The translations under genes were made by a program, and so were the position numbers. This document shows, one piece after another, positions 33,432 to 44,341 of a stretch of DNA of 48,917 nt. The stretch is from Porogramme epimiltina (taxonomy: Eukaryota; Basidiomycota; Agaricomycetes; Polyporales; Polyporaceae), in the NCBI GenBank assembly GCA_900155495.1, contig FTLJ01000982.1, forward strand, positions 1 to 48,917, read 5' to 3'. Numbering within the stretch: the first letter of the stretch is position 1; every line of letters begins with the position of its first letter. The notes under the pieces are model-generated. The model did no database searches. It was not told the origin of the DNA and saw only the letters and a program-made list of their open reading frames with translations.

Positions 33432-34629
33432 GTTAGGCTGGTCGCCGTCGCGGGCCAGTTGGGCGTCGGGTGTCGGGTGTCTGGGATCCGGAAAAGGTAT
33501 TTTGGCGGTTGATCTCGTCTGTATCGTTATGCTGCTCTCCTCTGTCGTGTGTCTCTCTTGCCGCCTCTCCTCTCTATACTTAACTTACTACTTAGCTGCT
33601 AGTAGCCGCTCACTATTATCTCCGTACTACTATTGGTATTGTTGGGCACTTCGCTGCCCGGATTCTCTCGCGTGTATTTGTGCGCGAAGCCTCGTACTGT
33701 ACATAAACCGCGGCCCGCTTGTTTCCCGTCGGCGTCGATGCGAGCCTTCGGAGGTTGCGACGTAGTCTAGAGCTCGTTACTTATTTGATATCGCCGCTCT
33801 GATTCTGAAGGCGTCGCGTAGATTTCACAAGCCTCCCCCTCCCCCCAAGTCCGCTCCGCTCTTCCCTTTACATCCGGACGTGGAATGGAGCGGCGCATTA
33901 TAACTTACGTCTACTTACCTTACATGTTCTCTCCCATAAACGGGACGGTATTTCGTTTTCCTATTATCACGGGCATGGGACCCTGCCTGGACGCATTCAA
34001 ATCACTCATTCTACATACATCGCATACGCTATATGTGACGTACGCCGTGCACCGTCTCCTCGTTGTAGGGTACCATACTCCTAATCCACCACATTCTCGC
34101 ACGCGCTTGTGCGCGGTGCCGAGCCTTCTCTCGCTTGCAATTTTCGGGGGAAGAGGGCGGGGGAGCTTGCCCAGGCACGCCGAATGTTGCGGACGTCGCG
34201 GGGGTTGCTATGGGCAAGCTGACCGGGCCAGGCGCGTGCGAGCTTCCGGAAGTCGGCGTCGGAGAACGGTGAGCCGTCTACGTTTGTGTTTATGATGCGG
34301 GGTGATTAGAGCGTCCGGTGCGCGCCGTTGTGTGTGTTCCTCCGGGTCGCGAATGCGACTATAGGCCGCGGAGTCGGGCTGCCGCCGACGGTATATGTAT
34401 AAGAAGAGTCGACGAGTGGTCCCGCTGCCACGACGACGTCCTCCTAGGCCCCATCCGTGCAGCTTCTAAAAGTCTAATGGCGCATTAGTGCGATCGCTCA
34501 CAGGAAGCATAGCTACACTCACAGAGTGAAGCAACGATCCGCCAGCGACTTCGTTCTAGGGAACGCGCGCGGCACTGGTGAGCACACCAAGGGCCAACGT
34601 GATTGAAGCCGAGCATGCTCACCGTTTGT
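33432..34629. other. Convergent intergenic region
   Basis: Between the stops of the large unknown protein (+) and the MFS gene (-). About 33500-34100 is pyrimidine- and AT-richer, in keeping with long 3' UTRs. No gene, RNA or repeat is recognised. Confidence 0.5.
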
Positions 34630-36528
34630 TCACTGCTCGGACAGCAGCTTGTTCGGGAGGCGGTGGCTCGCCGCGAGGCCCATGAGCACCACCGTGCACA
34701 TGACCCAGTACACCAGCGTCCCCCCGGCGAGGTGCCCCTGCAGAGTGGCGGAGAAGAGGGACGAGGACGCGGCGGGCGCGATGGCGCGCACGATCGACGC
34801 CGTCGTCTGCGCGAGGCCGTTCGTGAGCCCCAGGACTTTCTGGTTCGGCGCGCCGTCGCTGATGTAGATGAAGATGCAGCCTGCGGCGCGTAGCGCGTAA
34901 GTGCTCCGCTTCTCCGAGTCGGCGGCGCGTGGAGAGTAGGAGGAAAGACGGTCACGACTCACCCCACGTCATGTACGAGCCGACGTACAGGGCGAACTGC
35001 AGAACGATGAGCGCCCACGTCGCCGCGCCGGCGCCTCCGTGGCGCTTCGTGACGAAGCTGAGGAGAGGGAAGAGCGCGAAGACGGCGAAGAAGAGGCCGT
35101 ACGCGAGCGTGTAGAGCCACTTGGAGCCGAGGCGCCGGTGGGCGGGCGGGAAGGCGAACACCTGCGCGACGCCGCCGACGAGGCCCGCGACGCCCTGGAC
35201 GACGCCGATGGTGAAGGAGCTGAAGCCGAGCCCGCCGAGCGGGACGCTGGTCGAGTACATGAGCGGGACGAGCACGACGACGCACTGGTCGGAGAAGGCG
35301 AGGAAGGCGTAGTTGAGGATCGTCCAGAGGATGCGGGGGACGAGCATGGCGCGGATGCCGATTGGGGCGTCTGACGAGGGAGAGGTGATGTCTAGAGTAG
35401 GTGCGGCAGCGACGGTACTTGAGACGTCGACTTTGTCTTTCTCCTCGTTATCGACATTGTAGTGGGGCGGACGTAGCGCATCCACTTGCTCTACAGTAGC
35501 TTGTCCCTCAGGATCCGGTAGAGGTGCTGTTGATGGTGCATCCTTCGAGGTCTGGCGTTTGGAGGGTGGCAGAGTCTAAAGACGGGTTAATGAAGGTTAT
35601 GGAAATCGAGTTAGGGGAACCGCTCACCTCTTTCAAGCCAATGGATGCGAGAACAAATGCGCTGAGGGACAGGCACGCAACGATGATGCAAGGCAGGAAA
35701 TAAGGGTACGTGCTCCAGAACGACGAGCCACGGAAAGCGGGCCAGCGATCTGCGGGTTGCGAGAACACGCCTCCTATGATGGGTCTATGAGAGAAACGCA
35801 CGAGTGGGCAAGAACGACGATCAGTGACATGAAAGCTTAATGAAGGTAAAGAACGTCATACCCTAAAGTGCTTCCCAACGCCCAAATCATAGGCAGGAAT
35901 GCAAACCCCCTCGCGCGATTCGTGGTGTCCGTGATCTCAGCCATCATGCTCTTCGTGACGCCAATGTTGCCGTTGAGGGCCCCTTCAGCGCAACGGGCAA
36001 GCACGAGGGCCCAATAGTCGCGTGCAAGCCCGAAGCCGATCATAGAGAGTGTGAGGCCTAGCAGACCACCTAGGAGGACGGGTTTCCGCCCGATTCGGTC
36101 CGACGCCCGACCCCATTGAAGGACGCAGATCGCTTCTGTGGCGTAGAATGCGGACTCCTACACGTTGACCGGAACGGGGTTTGGGTCACTCATTGGCGGT
36201 GTGGATGAGAGGTGAGTGAGACACCTACAATGAGCCCTGCGAAGTACCCGGTTTTGCGCTCGTCGCCGCCTGTTACGCCAGTCTGTCTGACAAGCTGGTT
36301 TACGAATGGATAGATGACCGTGGAAGTGACCGGCTCTGCCAGTTGGAGGTAGAGAAGGAGGAAAAGCTGCAATTTGGGGAGAGGTGTCTCTTGTACGTTT
36401 CTGCGGTTGTGTTCTGCCGGTGAAGGGCCCTGGACTGAGGCATCTGGGAGGTCCTGCGTTCGTGGAGCAGTCTGGATATCGTTCAACGGCACGTCGCCTT
36501 GGAGGGTGCCTTGGGAACGGTGAGTCAT
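34630..36528 (-). CDS. MFS transporter, DHA1-type
   Basis: Twelve-helix drug:H+ antiporter-like membrane protein. Starts MTHRSQGTLQGDVPLND and enters helix 1 at LFLLLYLQLAEPVTSTVIYP, followed by the loop QTGVTGGDERKTGYFAGLI. The second exon carries ESAFYATEAICVLQWGRASD and RIGRKPVL, the MFS motif A. Next come GFGLARDYWALVLARCAEGA, GNIGVTKSMMAEITDTTNRA and GSTLGPIIGGVFSQPAD (motif C region). The central loop is long, acidic and Lys/Glu-rich (about PPHYNVDNEEKDKVD). The second half includes ILWTILNYAFLAFSDQCVVV and ends SHRLPNKLLSEQ. The GVTGGDERKTGYFAG loop is typical of a fungal subfamily related to ZIFL/YCR023C transporters. The substrate cannot be deduced. No frame break was found. Confidence 0.9.
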
Positions 36529-37057
36529 GGTGAATGGAATGAGAGAGTGGAATTGCAGCGAGATAGGGTATACATATGGGTCGGCGAGCGTCGGAAGTCT
36601 GGGGAAATTTTGCGGAACACCACTCAACATGCACGTTCATCCACAACACACAAAGCGTATCGCCCGGTCCGATGGCCCACGGCTAGAACATTTGGAATTA
36701 GCGGTGAATTGTGGGCTTCGATCTGAAATCAGGTCCTCACCTGAGCCACGGACGAGCGGATAACTGACTCATTTCGGCGCTTGATGGAGCTTGACTGGCC
36801 TTTCCGCACTGAAGATTTACGCAAAATCACGCCTACTTACTCATAAAGGAGAGCAGAATCCACATCATGGGAGAGGGACGGTGGCACACGAGATGAACTT
36901 GTTTTCGGCACTCAGCCGTAGATGATATTCCGTGCATGCGGGTATATCGACCTTATGACCGAATTATATCAAAAGTACTGCTAAAACACCATGACTCCAT
37001 CGACTGTGCACCGCGCAAGTGCTTTTGGGTGTGCTGAGCAAGATGCCAGCCCACCTT
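36529..37057. other. MFS promoter and ILV5 3' UTR
   Basis: No gene. The left part is upstream of the MFS gene; the right part is downstream of the ketol-acid reductoisomerase stop. Both genes run on the minus strand. Confidence 0.5.
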
Positions 37058-38481
37058 TTAAGACTGCCTGTCGGGGCGGAGAGAGCGGACAACCTTGCCT
37101 GTAAACGTCGCGCGATTAGTCTCCAGTAGCAACAACACTTGCACCAGATGAACGTACCTGCGCGCCAGATCTCCTGCTCATCGATCTCCTTGAGCTCCTT
37201 CGCGAGGTCCTCACGGTAGGTGTCGCGGCCGTTGAACTCGAGGCTGCGGCGCGTCTCAGAGCCGTTCTTCACGCTCTCGTAGAGGCGCTCGAAGACGGGA
37301 AGGTTGGTCTCCTCGAAGATCTTGGCCCAGTCGAGGGCACCACGGCGGGCAGTGGTCGAGCACGCGTTGTACATGTAGTCCATGCTGATCATGAACAGTT
37401 AGGAGTGTTCACTGAAGATGTGGCCCAATGCACGTACCCGTACTGGCCAACGAGGGGGTAGAGGGACTGGGTAGCCTCCTCAACGGTCTCGTTGAAGGCC
37501 TCCGACGGGGAGTGGCCGTTCTGGCGGAGGACCTTGTACTGAGCAAGGAACAGGCCCTGGATGGCACCCATCAACTGCGCAAACGCGTTAGCACGCCCAC
37601 GTGACTGAGAAGCATGCAAATACTTACGACACCACGCTCGCCGTAGAGATCAGAGTACACCTCCTTCTCGAAGGTCGTCTCATACATGTAGCCGGAGCCG
37701 ATGGCGACACCAATAGCAACGGCCTTCTCCTTGGCCTTGCCAGTCACGTCCTGCCAGACGGCGACGGAAGAGTTGATGCCACGGCCCTCCTTGAAGAGGG
37801 TGCGGACCGTGCGGCCCGAGCCCTTGGGCGCGACGAGGATGACATCGACGTCGGTGGGGCAAACGACCTTGGTGTCCTCCTTGTAGACGACGGAGAAGCC
37901 GTGCGAGAAGTAGAGGGTCTTGCCCTTGGTGATGAGGGGCGCAAGCTTGGGCCACGTCTGGGACTGCGCGGCGTCGGAGAGGAGGTTCATGATGATGGTA
38001 CCGCGGTTAATGGCCTCCTCAATGGGGAAGAGGGTCTTGCCGGGCACCCAGCCGTCCTCCATCGCCTGCTTCCAGCTCTCACCGCCCTCGCGGACACCGA
38101 CAATGACGTTGAGGCCGTTGTCGCGGGCGTTGAGGCCCTGGCCGTGGCCCTGGGAGCCGTAGCCGATGAGGGCGAGGGTGTCGTTCTTGAAGTAGTCCTG
38201 GAGCTTGGCGAGGGGCCAGTCGCTGCGCTCGTAGACAACCTCCTCCGTGCCCGCGAAGTTGAGCGTCTTCATGCCGCGCGACGCCTGGGCGCAGAGTGTT
38301 GGGAGCGGCGCGACGAAAAAATGAAAATGGAACGAACCGTGACAGCGGCGCGGGGGACGGCGCTGGGGGCGGCGTTGCGGGCGAGGACGGAGTAGGCGGC
38401 GGCCTTGGCGACCTGGGAGGCCGCACGAGGGGCACGACGGGAGGCAGCGCGAGCAGCGGCACGGAGGGCGAAGGACGACAT
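37058..38481 (-). CDS. ILV5: Ketol-acid reductoisomerase, mitochondrial
   Basis: Second enzyme of branched-chain amino-acid synthesis: NADPH-dependent isomeroreduction of acetolactate or acetohydroxybutyrate, in the mitochondrial matrix. Five exons: 38481-38338, 38284-37628, 37574-37438, 37384-37158 and 37098-37058; 401 residues, normal for fungal ILV5. The N-terminus MSSFALRAAARAASRRAPRA is an Arg/Ala/Ser-rich mitochondrial presequence of about 48 residues. The Rossmann fold starts at LALIGYGSQGHGQGLNARDN. Further landmarks are APLITKGKTLYFSHGFSVVY, DVILVAPKGSGRTVRTLFKE, EVYSDLYGERGVLMGAIQGL (metal-binding Asp and Glu), EETNLPVFERLYESVKNG and the end KVVRSLRPDRQS. All catalytic-domain motifs look intact. 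Confidence 0.96.
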
Positions 38482-38939
38482 GGTGGTTGGGGGAACACGT
38501 CTCCCGACTGCCCAGGGGTTATACACCAATTTTAGACGCCGGCGCATATACTGACTCCATCGGGCGGCTAAACGTTGCAACTCAGCGAGCGACCCCAGCC
38601 GACTCGCTTTCGCCCGACCGTACGACTTGCACGTTCTTGCGCGAACGTGAGCACTCCCGCCCTCCTCCTCCCGCTCAGACAGGTCGTCCAGCCACCCCTA
38701 CGTCATACATACGCCCTCTTGATCGCTCGGGCCGTACACCATATGGTTCCCTCATCTTAGCGCTCGAACACCCATGCGGACGGCGAAGTCCTCGCAGCGA
38801 GGCTCTGCAAACACGCTAAAGATGTTTGCCAGCATAGTATCACAGCGGTTTCCGTGTTTTGTGACTGGGGTACATTAACATCCGTGTCCAACAAACCTAG
38901 TTACACATCCAAGCTACAGAAATAGTATGCGCCCGAATC
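38482..38939. promoter_or_regulatory. ILV5 upstream region with CCAAT and TGACTC elements
   Basis: No gene. CCAAT at 38526-38530 and TGACTC at 38552-38557 lie 45 and 71 bp upstream of the ILV5 ATG. TGACTC is the core of the Gcn4/CPC1 site used in general amino-acid control, so it fits an amino-acid biosynthesis gene; the seventh base departs from the full consensus. The left end should hold the 3' UTR of the ThuA-like gene only if that transcript is longer than its CDS. Confidence 0.3.
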
Positions 38940-40407
38940 CTAAGAAAGTGACCATAGGAATAGGGTCAAAATAGCAATGCCTGCTGTGAACACTGCACTA
39001 GCGTTTATCCATGGTGCTGGTGCACCAGACTCGGATGAGGCCGAGGTGCTGTTGGCAATGAGTTGTAGTCCCCACATAGGCAGTACATATACGAGTCCGA
39101 CGCACCTGGAGGCAGTCGCGGAGGATGAAGCCGTTGTCGAGGTTGAAACGCTTGCATTTCCCACCAGCCCGCTAGCATTGAATGCTCGGGTAGTGTTTGA
39201 GGCTAATGTCCATTGGATGCCTCCCATAACATGACCTAAGAAGGTAGCATCCTACACGGGTACCCCGGGTACATGAGCATCATGGCCTGTCAAGACATAA
39301 AGGAAACTCGCCCGCCACGTCTCGTTTAGATGCCCGAGGCTCGTGTAGAAGCTGCGCCCAGCGTTGCCACCGGCGTCGACGCCGGCACCGTGTTCTTGGA
39401 ACCAAGCTGGAGGGGGGCGTCAGTGTCACGCATGAATAGAAGACGTAACAGAGCCGAAACTCGCCAGTAGGGTGGGGTGTTCCCTGGTCAAACTTGCGAG
39501 AACCAGGGTCTGGTTTCAACGGCGACGTGGGTGAGTCTACATCACTGGGTGCGGAGCGCGAGGCGCGACGCACCTGTATAACTCGACTCGTTCGCGGAGA
39601 GTACGACTACGGCCCCGATATCCCGAGGGTCTGACTTAAAGTTGTACCTAGTATCCGTCGGACATGTCAAGGTAAGTTCTCTTTCTTAGGGAAAGTGCCT
39701 ATAAACTTACATCTCATCACGCACTGACCACTGCGCAGGGAGCCCGCTGGTGCTGGGGTGCGACGGCCCAATGACGTCAACGGTCTACAAACTGCCCTTA
39801 GCCCTCCCGATGCGCCCAGTGTCCCGATTTCAGAGGCTCACGGCATTTTGCAGCTCTGGGTGGTAGTCAAACGCTGCGCCTGCCGCACATACGTGATACA
39901 TGTAAGCAGGGGAGTACGACGCTCGAAATGCGTTTCCACTCACCGAGCTCATGCTGGAACCAAGTCGTGTTCCTCAGCGAGTCCGACGCGGAGTGCACCC
40001 CGATGAAGTTCCCGCCCTTGTCTAGATAGCTCCGGAATGCGGTCTTCCCCGTGTCATCCAAGACTTTGTGCCGCATCCAGTGAGCCTCCACCTGAGGGAC
40101 CCGAGAGGGGGGGGAGGGGGGGACACGCACCTTCGCCCGTATTGCTCAGAAAGAGCACGGCGTCGTACTGCGCAAGCGTTTCATCCACGAACCACGTCTG
40201 GTCCTCCGTGTGGTCGAACGCGATACCCGCGGAAGGCCCGAGTTGCACGAGCGCGTCGACGGCGGTCGGGATGGAGTCGTGCCGGAAATCGCGCGTGGCG
40301 GAGTAGATGAGGACGCGAGCGACGTTGAGCTGTGCGGCGTTGGCCTGAGCCATAGCGAGTGGGAGAGCTGCAGCGAGTAGCCGGAGGGCGCGAACGAGTG
40401 AGGTCAT
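38940..40407 (-). CDS. Secreted ThuA-like domain protein with GPI-like tail
   Basis: ThuA proteins have a class I glutamine-amidotransferase-like fold; function in fungi is unknown. Eight exons: 40407-40131, 40063-39944, 39879-39842, 39784-39711, 39647-39574, 39536-39465, 39406-39308 and 39235-38940; 349 residues. The N-terminus MTSLVRALRLLAAALPLAMA is a signal peptide. Landmarks are VLIYSATRDFRHDSIPTAVD, AVLFLSNTGEVLDDTGKTAF, GGNFIGVHSASDSLRNTTWF, GAAFDYHPELQNA, NFKSDPRDIGAVVVLSANES, HPTAWFQEHGAGVDAGGNAG, RSFYTSLGHLNETW and HVMGGIQWTL. The Ser/Thr-rich C-terminus ends NASAVFTAGIAILTLFLWSL, a GPI-like tail. The intron after HPT appears to use a GC donor (GCGAGT). The product is probably a cell-surface protein. 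Confidence 0.9.
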
Positions 40408-41374
40408 GGTCGCCGCGCAACAGGGCGAGCGGAAGGACGCGGGTGTCCGAGCATGAGAACGAGAGTGGAGACCGGAGGAACGGACGAGCTGGATACGGTT
40501 ACCGGCTCCTTGGAGTTGCGAATACAGCTGCTACGTCCTATAGACAGGTAGACAACTCACACCAATATGTGCTGGACCCTGGTCGCAAGAGAGTGCGTGA
40601 AGCACTACGCATCACGACTGAAGTAGCATATCAAGTTCATGCTCACGTCACTGTGCAAAGTGAATGCAATGCGCACAAGGACCTTTCGCGCGCTTCGGTT
40701 GGCTAGCGAGCTCTGTGTCGAACTTTCGCCTTGTGTCCAAGAAATACATTTCATTCAAACATTAAAGTACACACATCCGGTGACAATGCCTGCGCAAGTT
40801 CCAAGAGTCCGATTGAATAGAAAATATTAGATAGTGTACCGGAAACCAGACAGCAGACTGATTATACCGAACGGAAACCTGGTACACAAGGGAAGAGGAG
40901 GCGCGGGTCAAATGGTATTGGAGGTCGGGAGGTGGAGGGACGGAAAAAGCGCAAACGCATCAAACTCCTTGGGGCCGGGGGATCGGGAGGAAAGTACATC
41001 TCCCTCGCCGAGCGAGACAACGGATGTGCTCTGACCCGTGTTCCAACTACAAGGCGGGTTGTATCCGCATCATCTCCCTGGATCGACGCCATGATCTCTT
41101 GGGCAGGACGGTTTACGACCACAGACGTGCGTTCGAGCTACCGTGCGCACGGCGATGCGTAGGTTGATCGGGGCATGCGGTAGCGGTTCGGGCGTGCGTA
41201 GGTTTAGGAGTAACGCAGGCCCGAAACCGTGAAGGTACGTAGGACGGTAGCCTTACCAGGCTGTACGCTAGATATCTGAGGTGACCCCGTCAGCGAGCAG
41301 CACCAAGGCACGTAGGAATGTTGTTTACCTGCCGATGACGGAAATACTATGCCGTATGTGCACACTTTGCACGG
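40408..41374. other. Intergenic region between ThuA-like and nucleotidyltransferase-like genes
   Basis: Promoter of the ThuA-like gene and 3' region of the next minus-strand gene. About 40860-41160 is open on both strands (plus-strand KKRKRIKLLGAGGSGGKYIS; minus-strand VRAHPLSRSAREMYFPPDPP) but I cannot link either to a gene. Confidence 0.4.
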
Positions 41375-42578
41375 TCAAGAAGGACCAGCTAACTCGTCCT
41401 CGTGGAATGTGGGGACAGTGTCGTGGGGTACGGGAACAGGTTCGTTCCTGGCAAGCACAGTGGCCAACTCATCCTCACGCAACGGAGGCGCAGACACACC
41501 CTCCGTCGGGAGAAGAACAAGTTCGCTCTGACTCGCTACAAGGAGCTCGTCGTGGTCTGTCACGACAAGGAGCCCGGTTGCGACGATAACAGACTCGCCC
41601 TCACCCGTAGGGAGAACGGACCTATCCTCGGGCTGTGCAAGGGCGTGCCCGTCTCCCTGAGGCACCGGAATGAACACGATGTTCTCCTCCTGTGAAACAG
41701 GGAGAGCAAGCATCTCCTCCCAATGCGCCATCATGATCCGCCGAAGACGTTCCATATGTTCCTGGTCGTCCACGTACTTATCGTAATATATGCGCACCAT
41801 GGTGAGAAGCTCATGCGTCGTCTTGCCATGATACTCCACGAAATTGATCGGTGTGCCGCGTTCCTCTAGCCAGTCCACCATAAAGCGTATATCGTTGCGG
41901 TCCGTGTCGACCTTCCTAAGGGTCTTTGGACGGGTAGAGGTATAAGTGGTTGACCAACGTTTGAACTTGGTCAGAATGAGGATCGAAGGGTGGAGGAGGG
42001 GAATATCTGACAGAGACGATTTGTGAGGGTCCACAGCATATCTATGAATGGTGCCCTACACACCTGTTTCACCGGCACCGAAGGTGCTCGCGATGCTGCG
42101 CGGTAGGCCCAACGTACCAGTGGCCAATGTCTCTACGAGCACGTTATTTAAGCTATCGCGTACAAGGATATCAGAGTCGGCGTCGACATCTTCATCCAAT
42201 GCGAGCTGTGGGGAAACCAGTTCAAAACGATTCAGAGGAGGCAAGAGAGCGGTATTTCGTACTTCCGTGACGAAGTAGAGCTTCAGTGCGGCAAGCGCGA
42301 ATCGCTGGTCGAGCTCTTTGAGCTTCTCGCGCAGTTCACGGATATTGGGGGCGTCAATAAGGACGTCTATGTCGTAAATAGGTTCTAGGTAAGGCTCATG
42401 TACGGAAAGAGGAGCGGATAATGCTCATCTGGGTTGGCCGACGGCTTCCCAGCAGCGACCACGCAAAGCCGCCGATGAAAGCGTGCGGTATGTGGAGGGA
42501 ATGCAGAAGAGTGGATAGGGCGGTGGCCGCCGTTATATGGTGCTTTTGGTTGGTAGATACGGAGATGACGGGAGGCAT
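41375..42578 (-). CDS. Nucleotidyltransferase-fold protein
   Basis: Three exons: 42578-42443, 42384-42064 and 42006-41375; 362 residues. The N-terminus reads HHITAATALSTLLHSLHIPH, then AFIGGFAWSLLG and DIDVLIDAPNIRELREKL. A GGxAxxLLG glycine loop followed by DxD is the pattern of the DNA polymerase beta-like nucleotidyltransferase superfamily (AbiEii/minimal NTase type). The middle KFKRWSTTYTSTRPKTLRKV and DRNDIRFMVDWLEERG resemble the helical C-terminal part. The last about 120 residues are acidic and look disordered. The first intron uses a weak GTCGGC donor; reading through it hits a stop, and splicing yields GSQPIYDIDVLID. Substrate unknown. The gene is divergent from the one at 43001, with 422 bp between starts. 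Confidence 0.72.
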
Positions 42579-43000
42579 ATCAAGAACAGGAAGGGGGTAA
42601 ACGCTCAGGTGGATTGTGGGGAAGAGGATGAGAATGGATATCCACTCACAGTAAAGGTGGCCATAAAGCGTGCTTATCCGGTGATCGAAGTCGGGTCTCA
42701 GTTGAGTGACAGGGTCTGTCTGGGAGGCTGGAGCACTGGAGGGGGGCAGCCCCATCGGGAATAGACTCCGAGACACGTGGTGTCGGAGCCTAGTCAATTG
42801 GGATCCAGACACAGCTCTCGAGATCTCCGACGGCTCTCCGATGGACGGACCACATGACGGGTCCGCGCCGCCAAAGCGGGCTGACTCAGAGTCTGGATAT
42901 ATCTCGATGCAGCTATCTCGGTGCCAGACAAACAAGAACCGGTCAAGTTACTACAGCGGCTGTGCACTGAGCTCTTTCATCCATCCCACCATCTTCCAGC
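42579..43000. promoter_or_regulatory. Bidirectional promoter region
   Basis: The 422 bp between two divergent starts, so both genes may share control elements. No clear TATA box is seen on either side. Confidence 0.4.
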
Positions 43001-43936
43001 ATGAGAGGACTACCAGCGGCCTTCCCAGCTGACGAACTACCTATACTGCGACCATCAATGCTCCAGAAACGGCCCCCGGAGGTGCCACTGGACCATTTCA
43101 CCAATCTCCTACCCCTGAAGGCGGACCCATCAAATATTTTCGAGTTCTCGCCCGAGGAGTTAGTTGACACGGCGCTCAAATCACTCCAAGATGCTGGGAT
43201 ACACCCTATCGAATGGTTATCCATTTTGCATCGACGTATGGGTGTCCCCGTGATCCTTAAAGTATGTCATCTCCTCTTTGCTGGAGTGTAGAATATTGAC
43301 CTCTTCTGATTCCTCGAACAGGACTTCCATTACCTCGTGCCTGACGAGCAGCTTGCACTCGCTTCGAAACTGCTGTCAGAGAATCAGCGCCTGCCGCGCT
43401 CACAGCCGCCACCGCTCCTTGTCCGGACAGGTGGTGACTTTTATGCCAAGGCGCGCATGTACCGGGTCACCAGATATACATCCGTCGCTCTCGCCCAGCA
43501 CCTGGTCCTGTACCCCGCCTCCTTCGCTGCCTACCCTCCATGCGAGCTCTCCCTTTTGCCACGTTACACATCCCTTCCTCACCCTTTCTGCCAATTGGCG
43601 CTTGTTCCATCCGCCCCGGCAGTCTATGCTTCCATCTTGCGTATGATGAAAACGTATCCTCGATACGATGCCACCCGTATATTCCTCCAGTCGGATCTCT
43701 CGCAACTCATCGACTACCATCTCTATGGCCTCGACTGTGGCTATATCGATGTGGACGATGAAGAGCTTTGCGAAGAACTCGAAGTCGACCAGCGAGTGGA
43801 GGACGCGGTTAAAACCGTCGAGTGCTGGCGCGACTCCGACGACAGTCTTTCCCATGCGGAAACATGGATTGCGGATGCTCTTGTCGAGGTTGTCTCTGGT
43901 CGTTGTACCGTTGAAGACATACCATGGACAAAGTAA
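43001..43936 (+). CDS. Unknown protein, possible degenerate nucleotidyltransferase relative
   Basis: Two exons, 43001-43261 and 43322-43936; 291 residues. Starts MRGLPAAFPADELPILRPSM. After a helix (SPEELVDTALKSLQDAGIHP) comes LHRRMGVPVILKDFHYLVPD and EQLALASKLLSEN. This order (small-residue strand, polar strand, then PDEQL helix) is like the GG...DxD...helix region of nucleotidyltransferases, but the catalytic Asp pair is not present, and only one Asp precedes FHYLVPD. Later segments include LVLYPASFAAYPPCELSLLP, LQSDLSQLIDYHLYGLDCGY and an acidic DVDDEELCEELEVDQRVEDA. No signal peptide or membrane helix. The gene is clearly coding (long frame, clean intron) but the function is unknown. Confidence 0.72.
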
Positions 43937-44341
43937 TTGCCATGACTGCTTTCCTCTGGTTTCATAGGATACATTTGCTAGTCTATGGCGTAGTTCTATA
44001 ACGTCGACGTATTGTAGATACGATGCGTAGTTTGCGATACCTCCCCATTCCTGCATTCCATTTGTTCCTTGGTCTCGACTCTTGTACCCCTAGCTAGCGT
44101 AGTTTACCTATGTTCACATAGCCCCTCCTGTAGTAAGGTTCTCGGCATACGACCTCAGCTTCAAGTTTGAGTACGAAACATCCTCACCAAAACGCCACCT
44201 CTAGCCGCCACTCAATTCTAACTTGAGACACGCGTACTGGGATCACAATCTTTAAAAGGTACTGACCAACTTGGTATATACGTTCACTCAAGAAATGCAC
44301 GGCTATCAAAAGGCACCTGTATCCCAAAGAACTTCGTCATA
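43937..44341. other. Convergent intergenic region
   Basis: AT-richer spacer between two stops on opposite strands. It should hold both 3' UTRs. Nothing else is seen. Confidence 0.5.

Noticed and set aside
32909..33436. Long overlapping frames in other frames of the large unknown gene
   Set aside because: Arg/Ala-rich shadows caused by GC-rich third positions; the Ser/Pro-rich frame joins cleanly to two upstream exons.
37601..38395. 264-codon plus-strand open frame antisense to the ILV5 gene
   Set aside because: Antisense shadow of a strongly biased, highly expressed gene; no motifs of its own.
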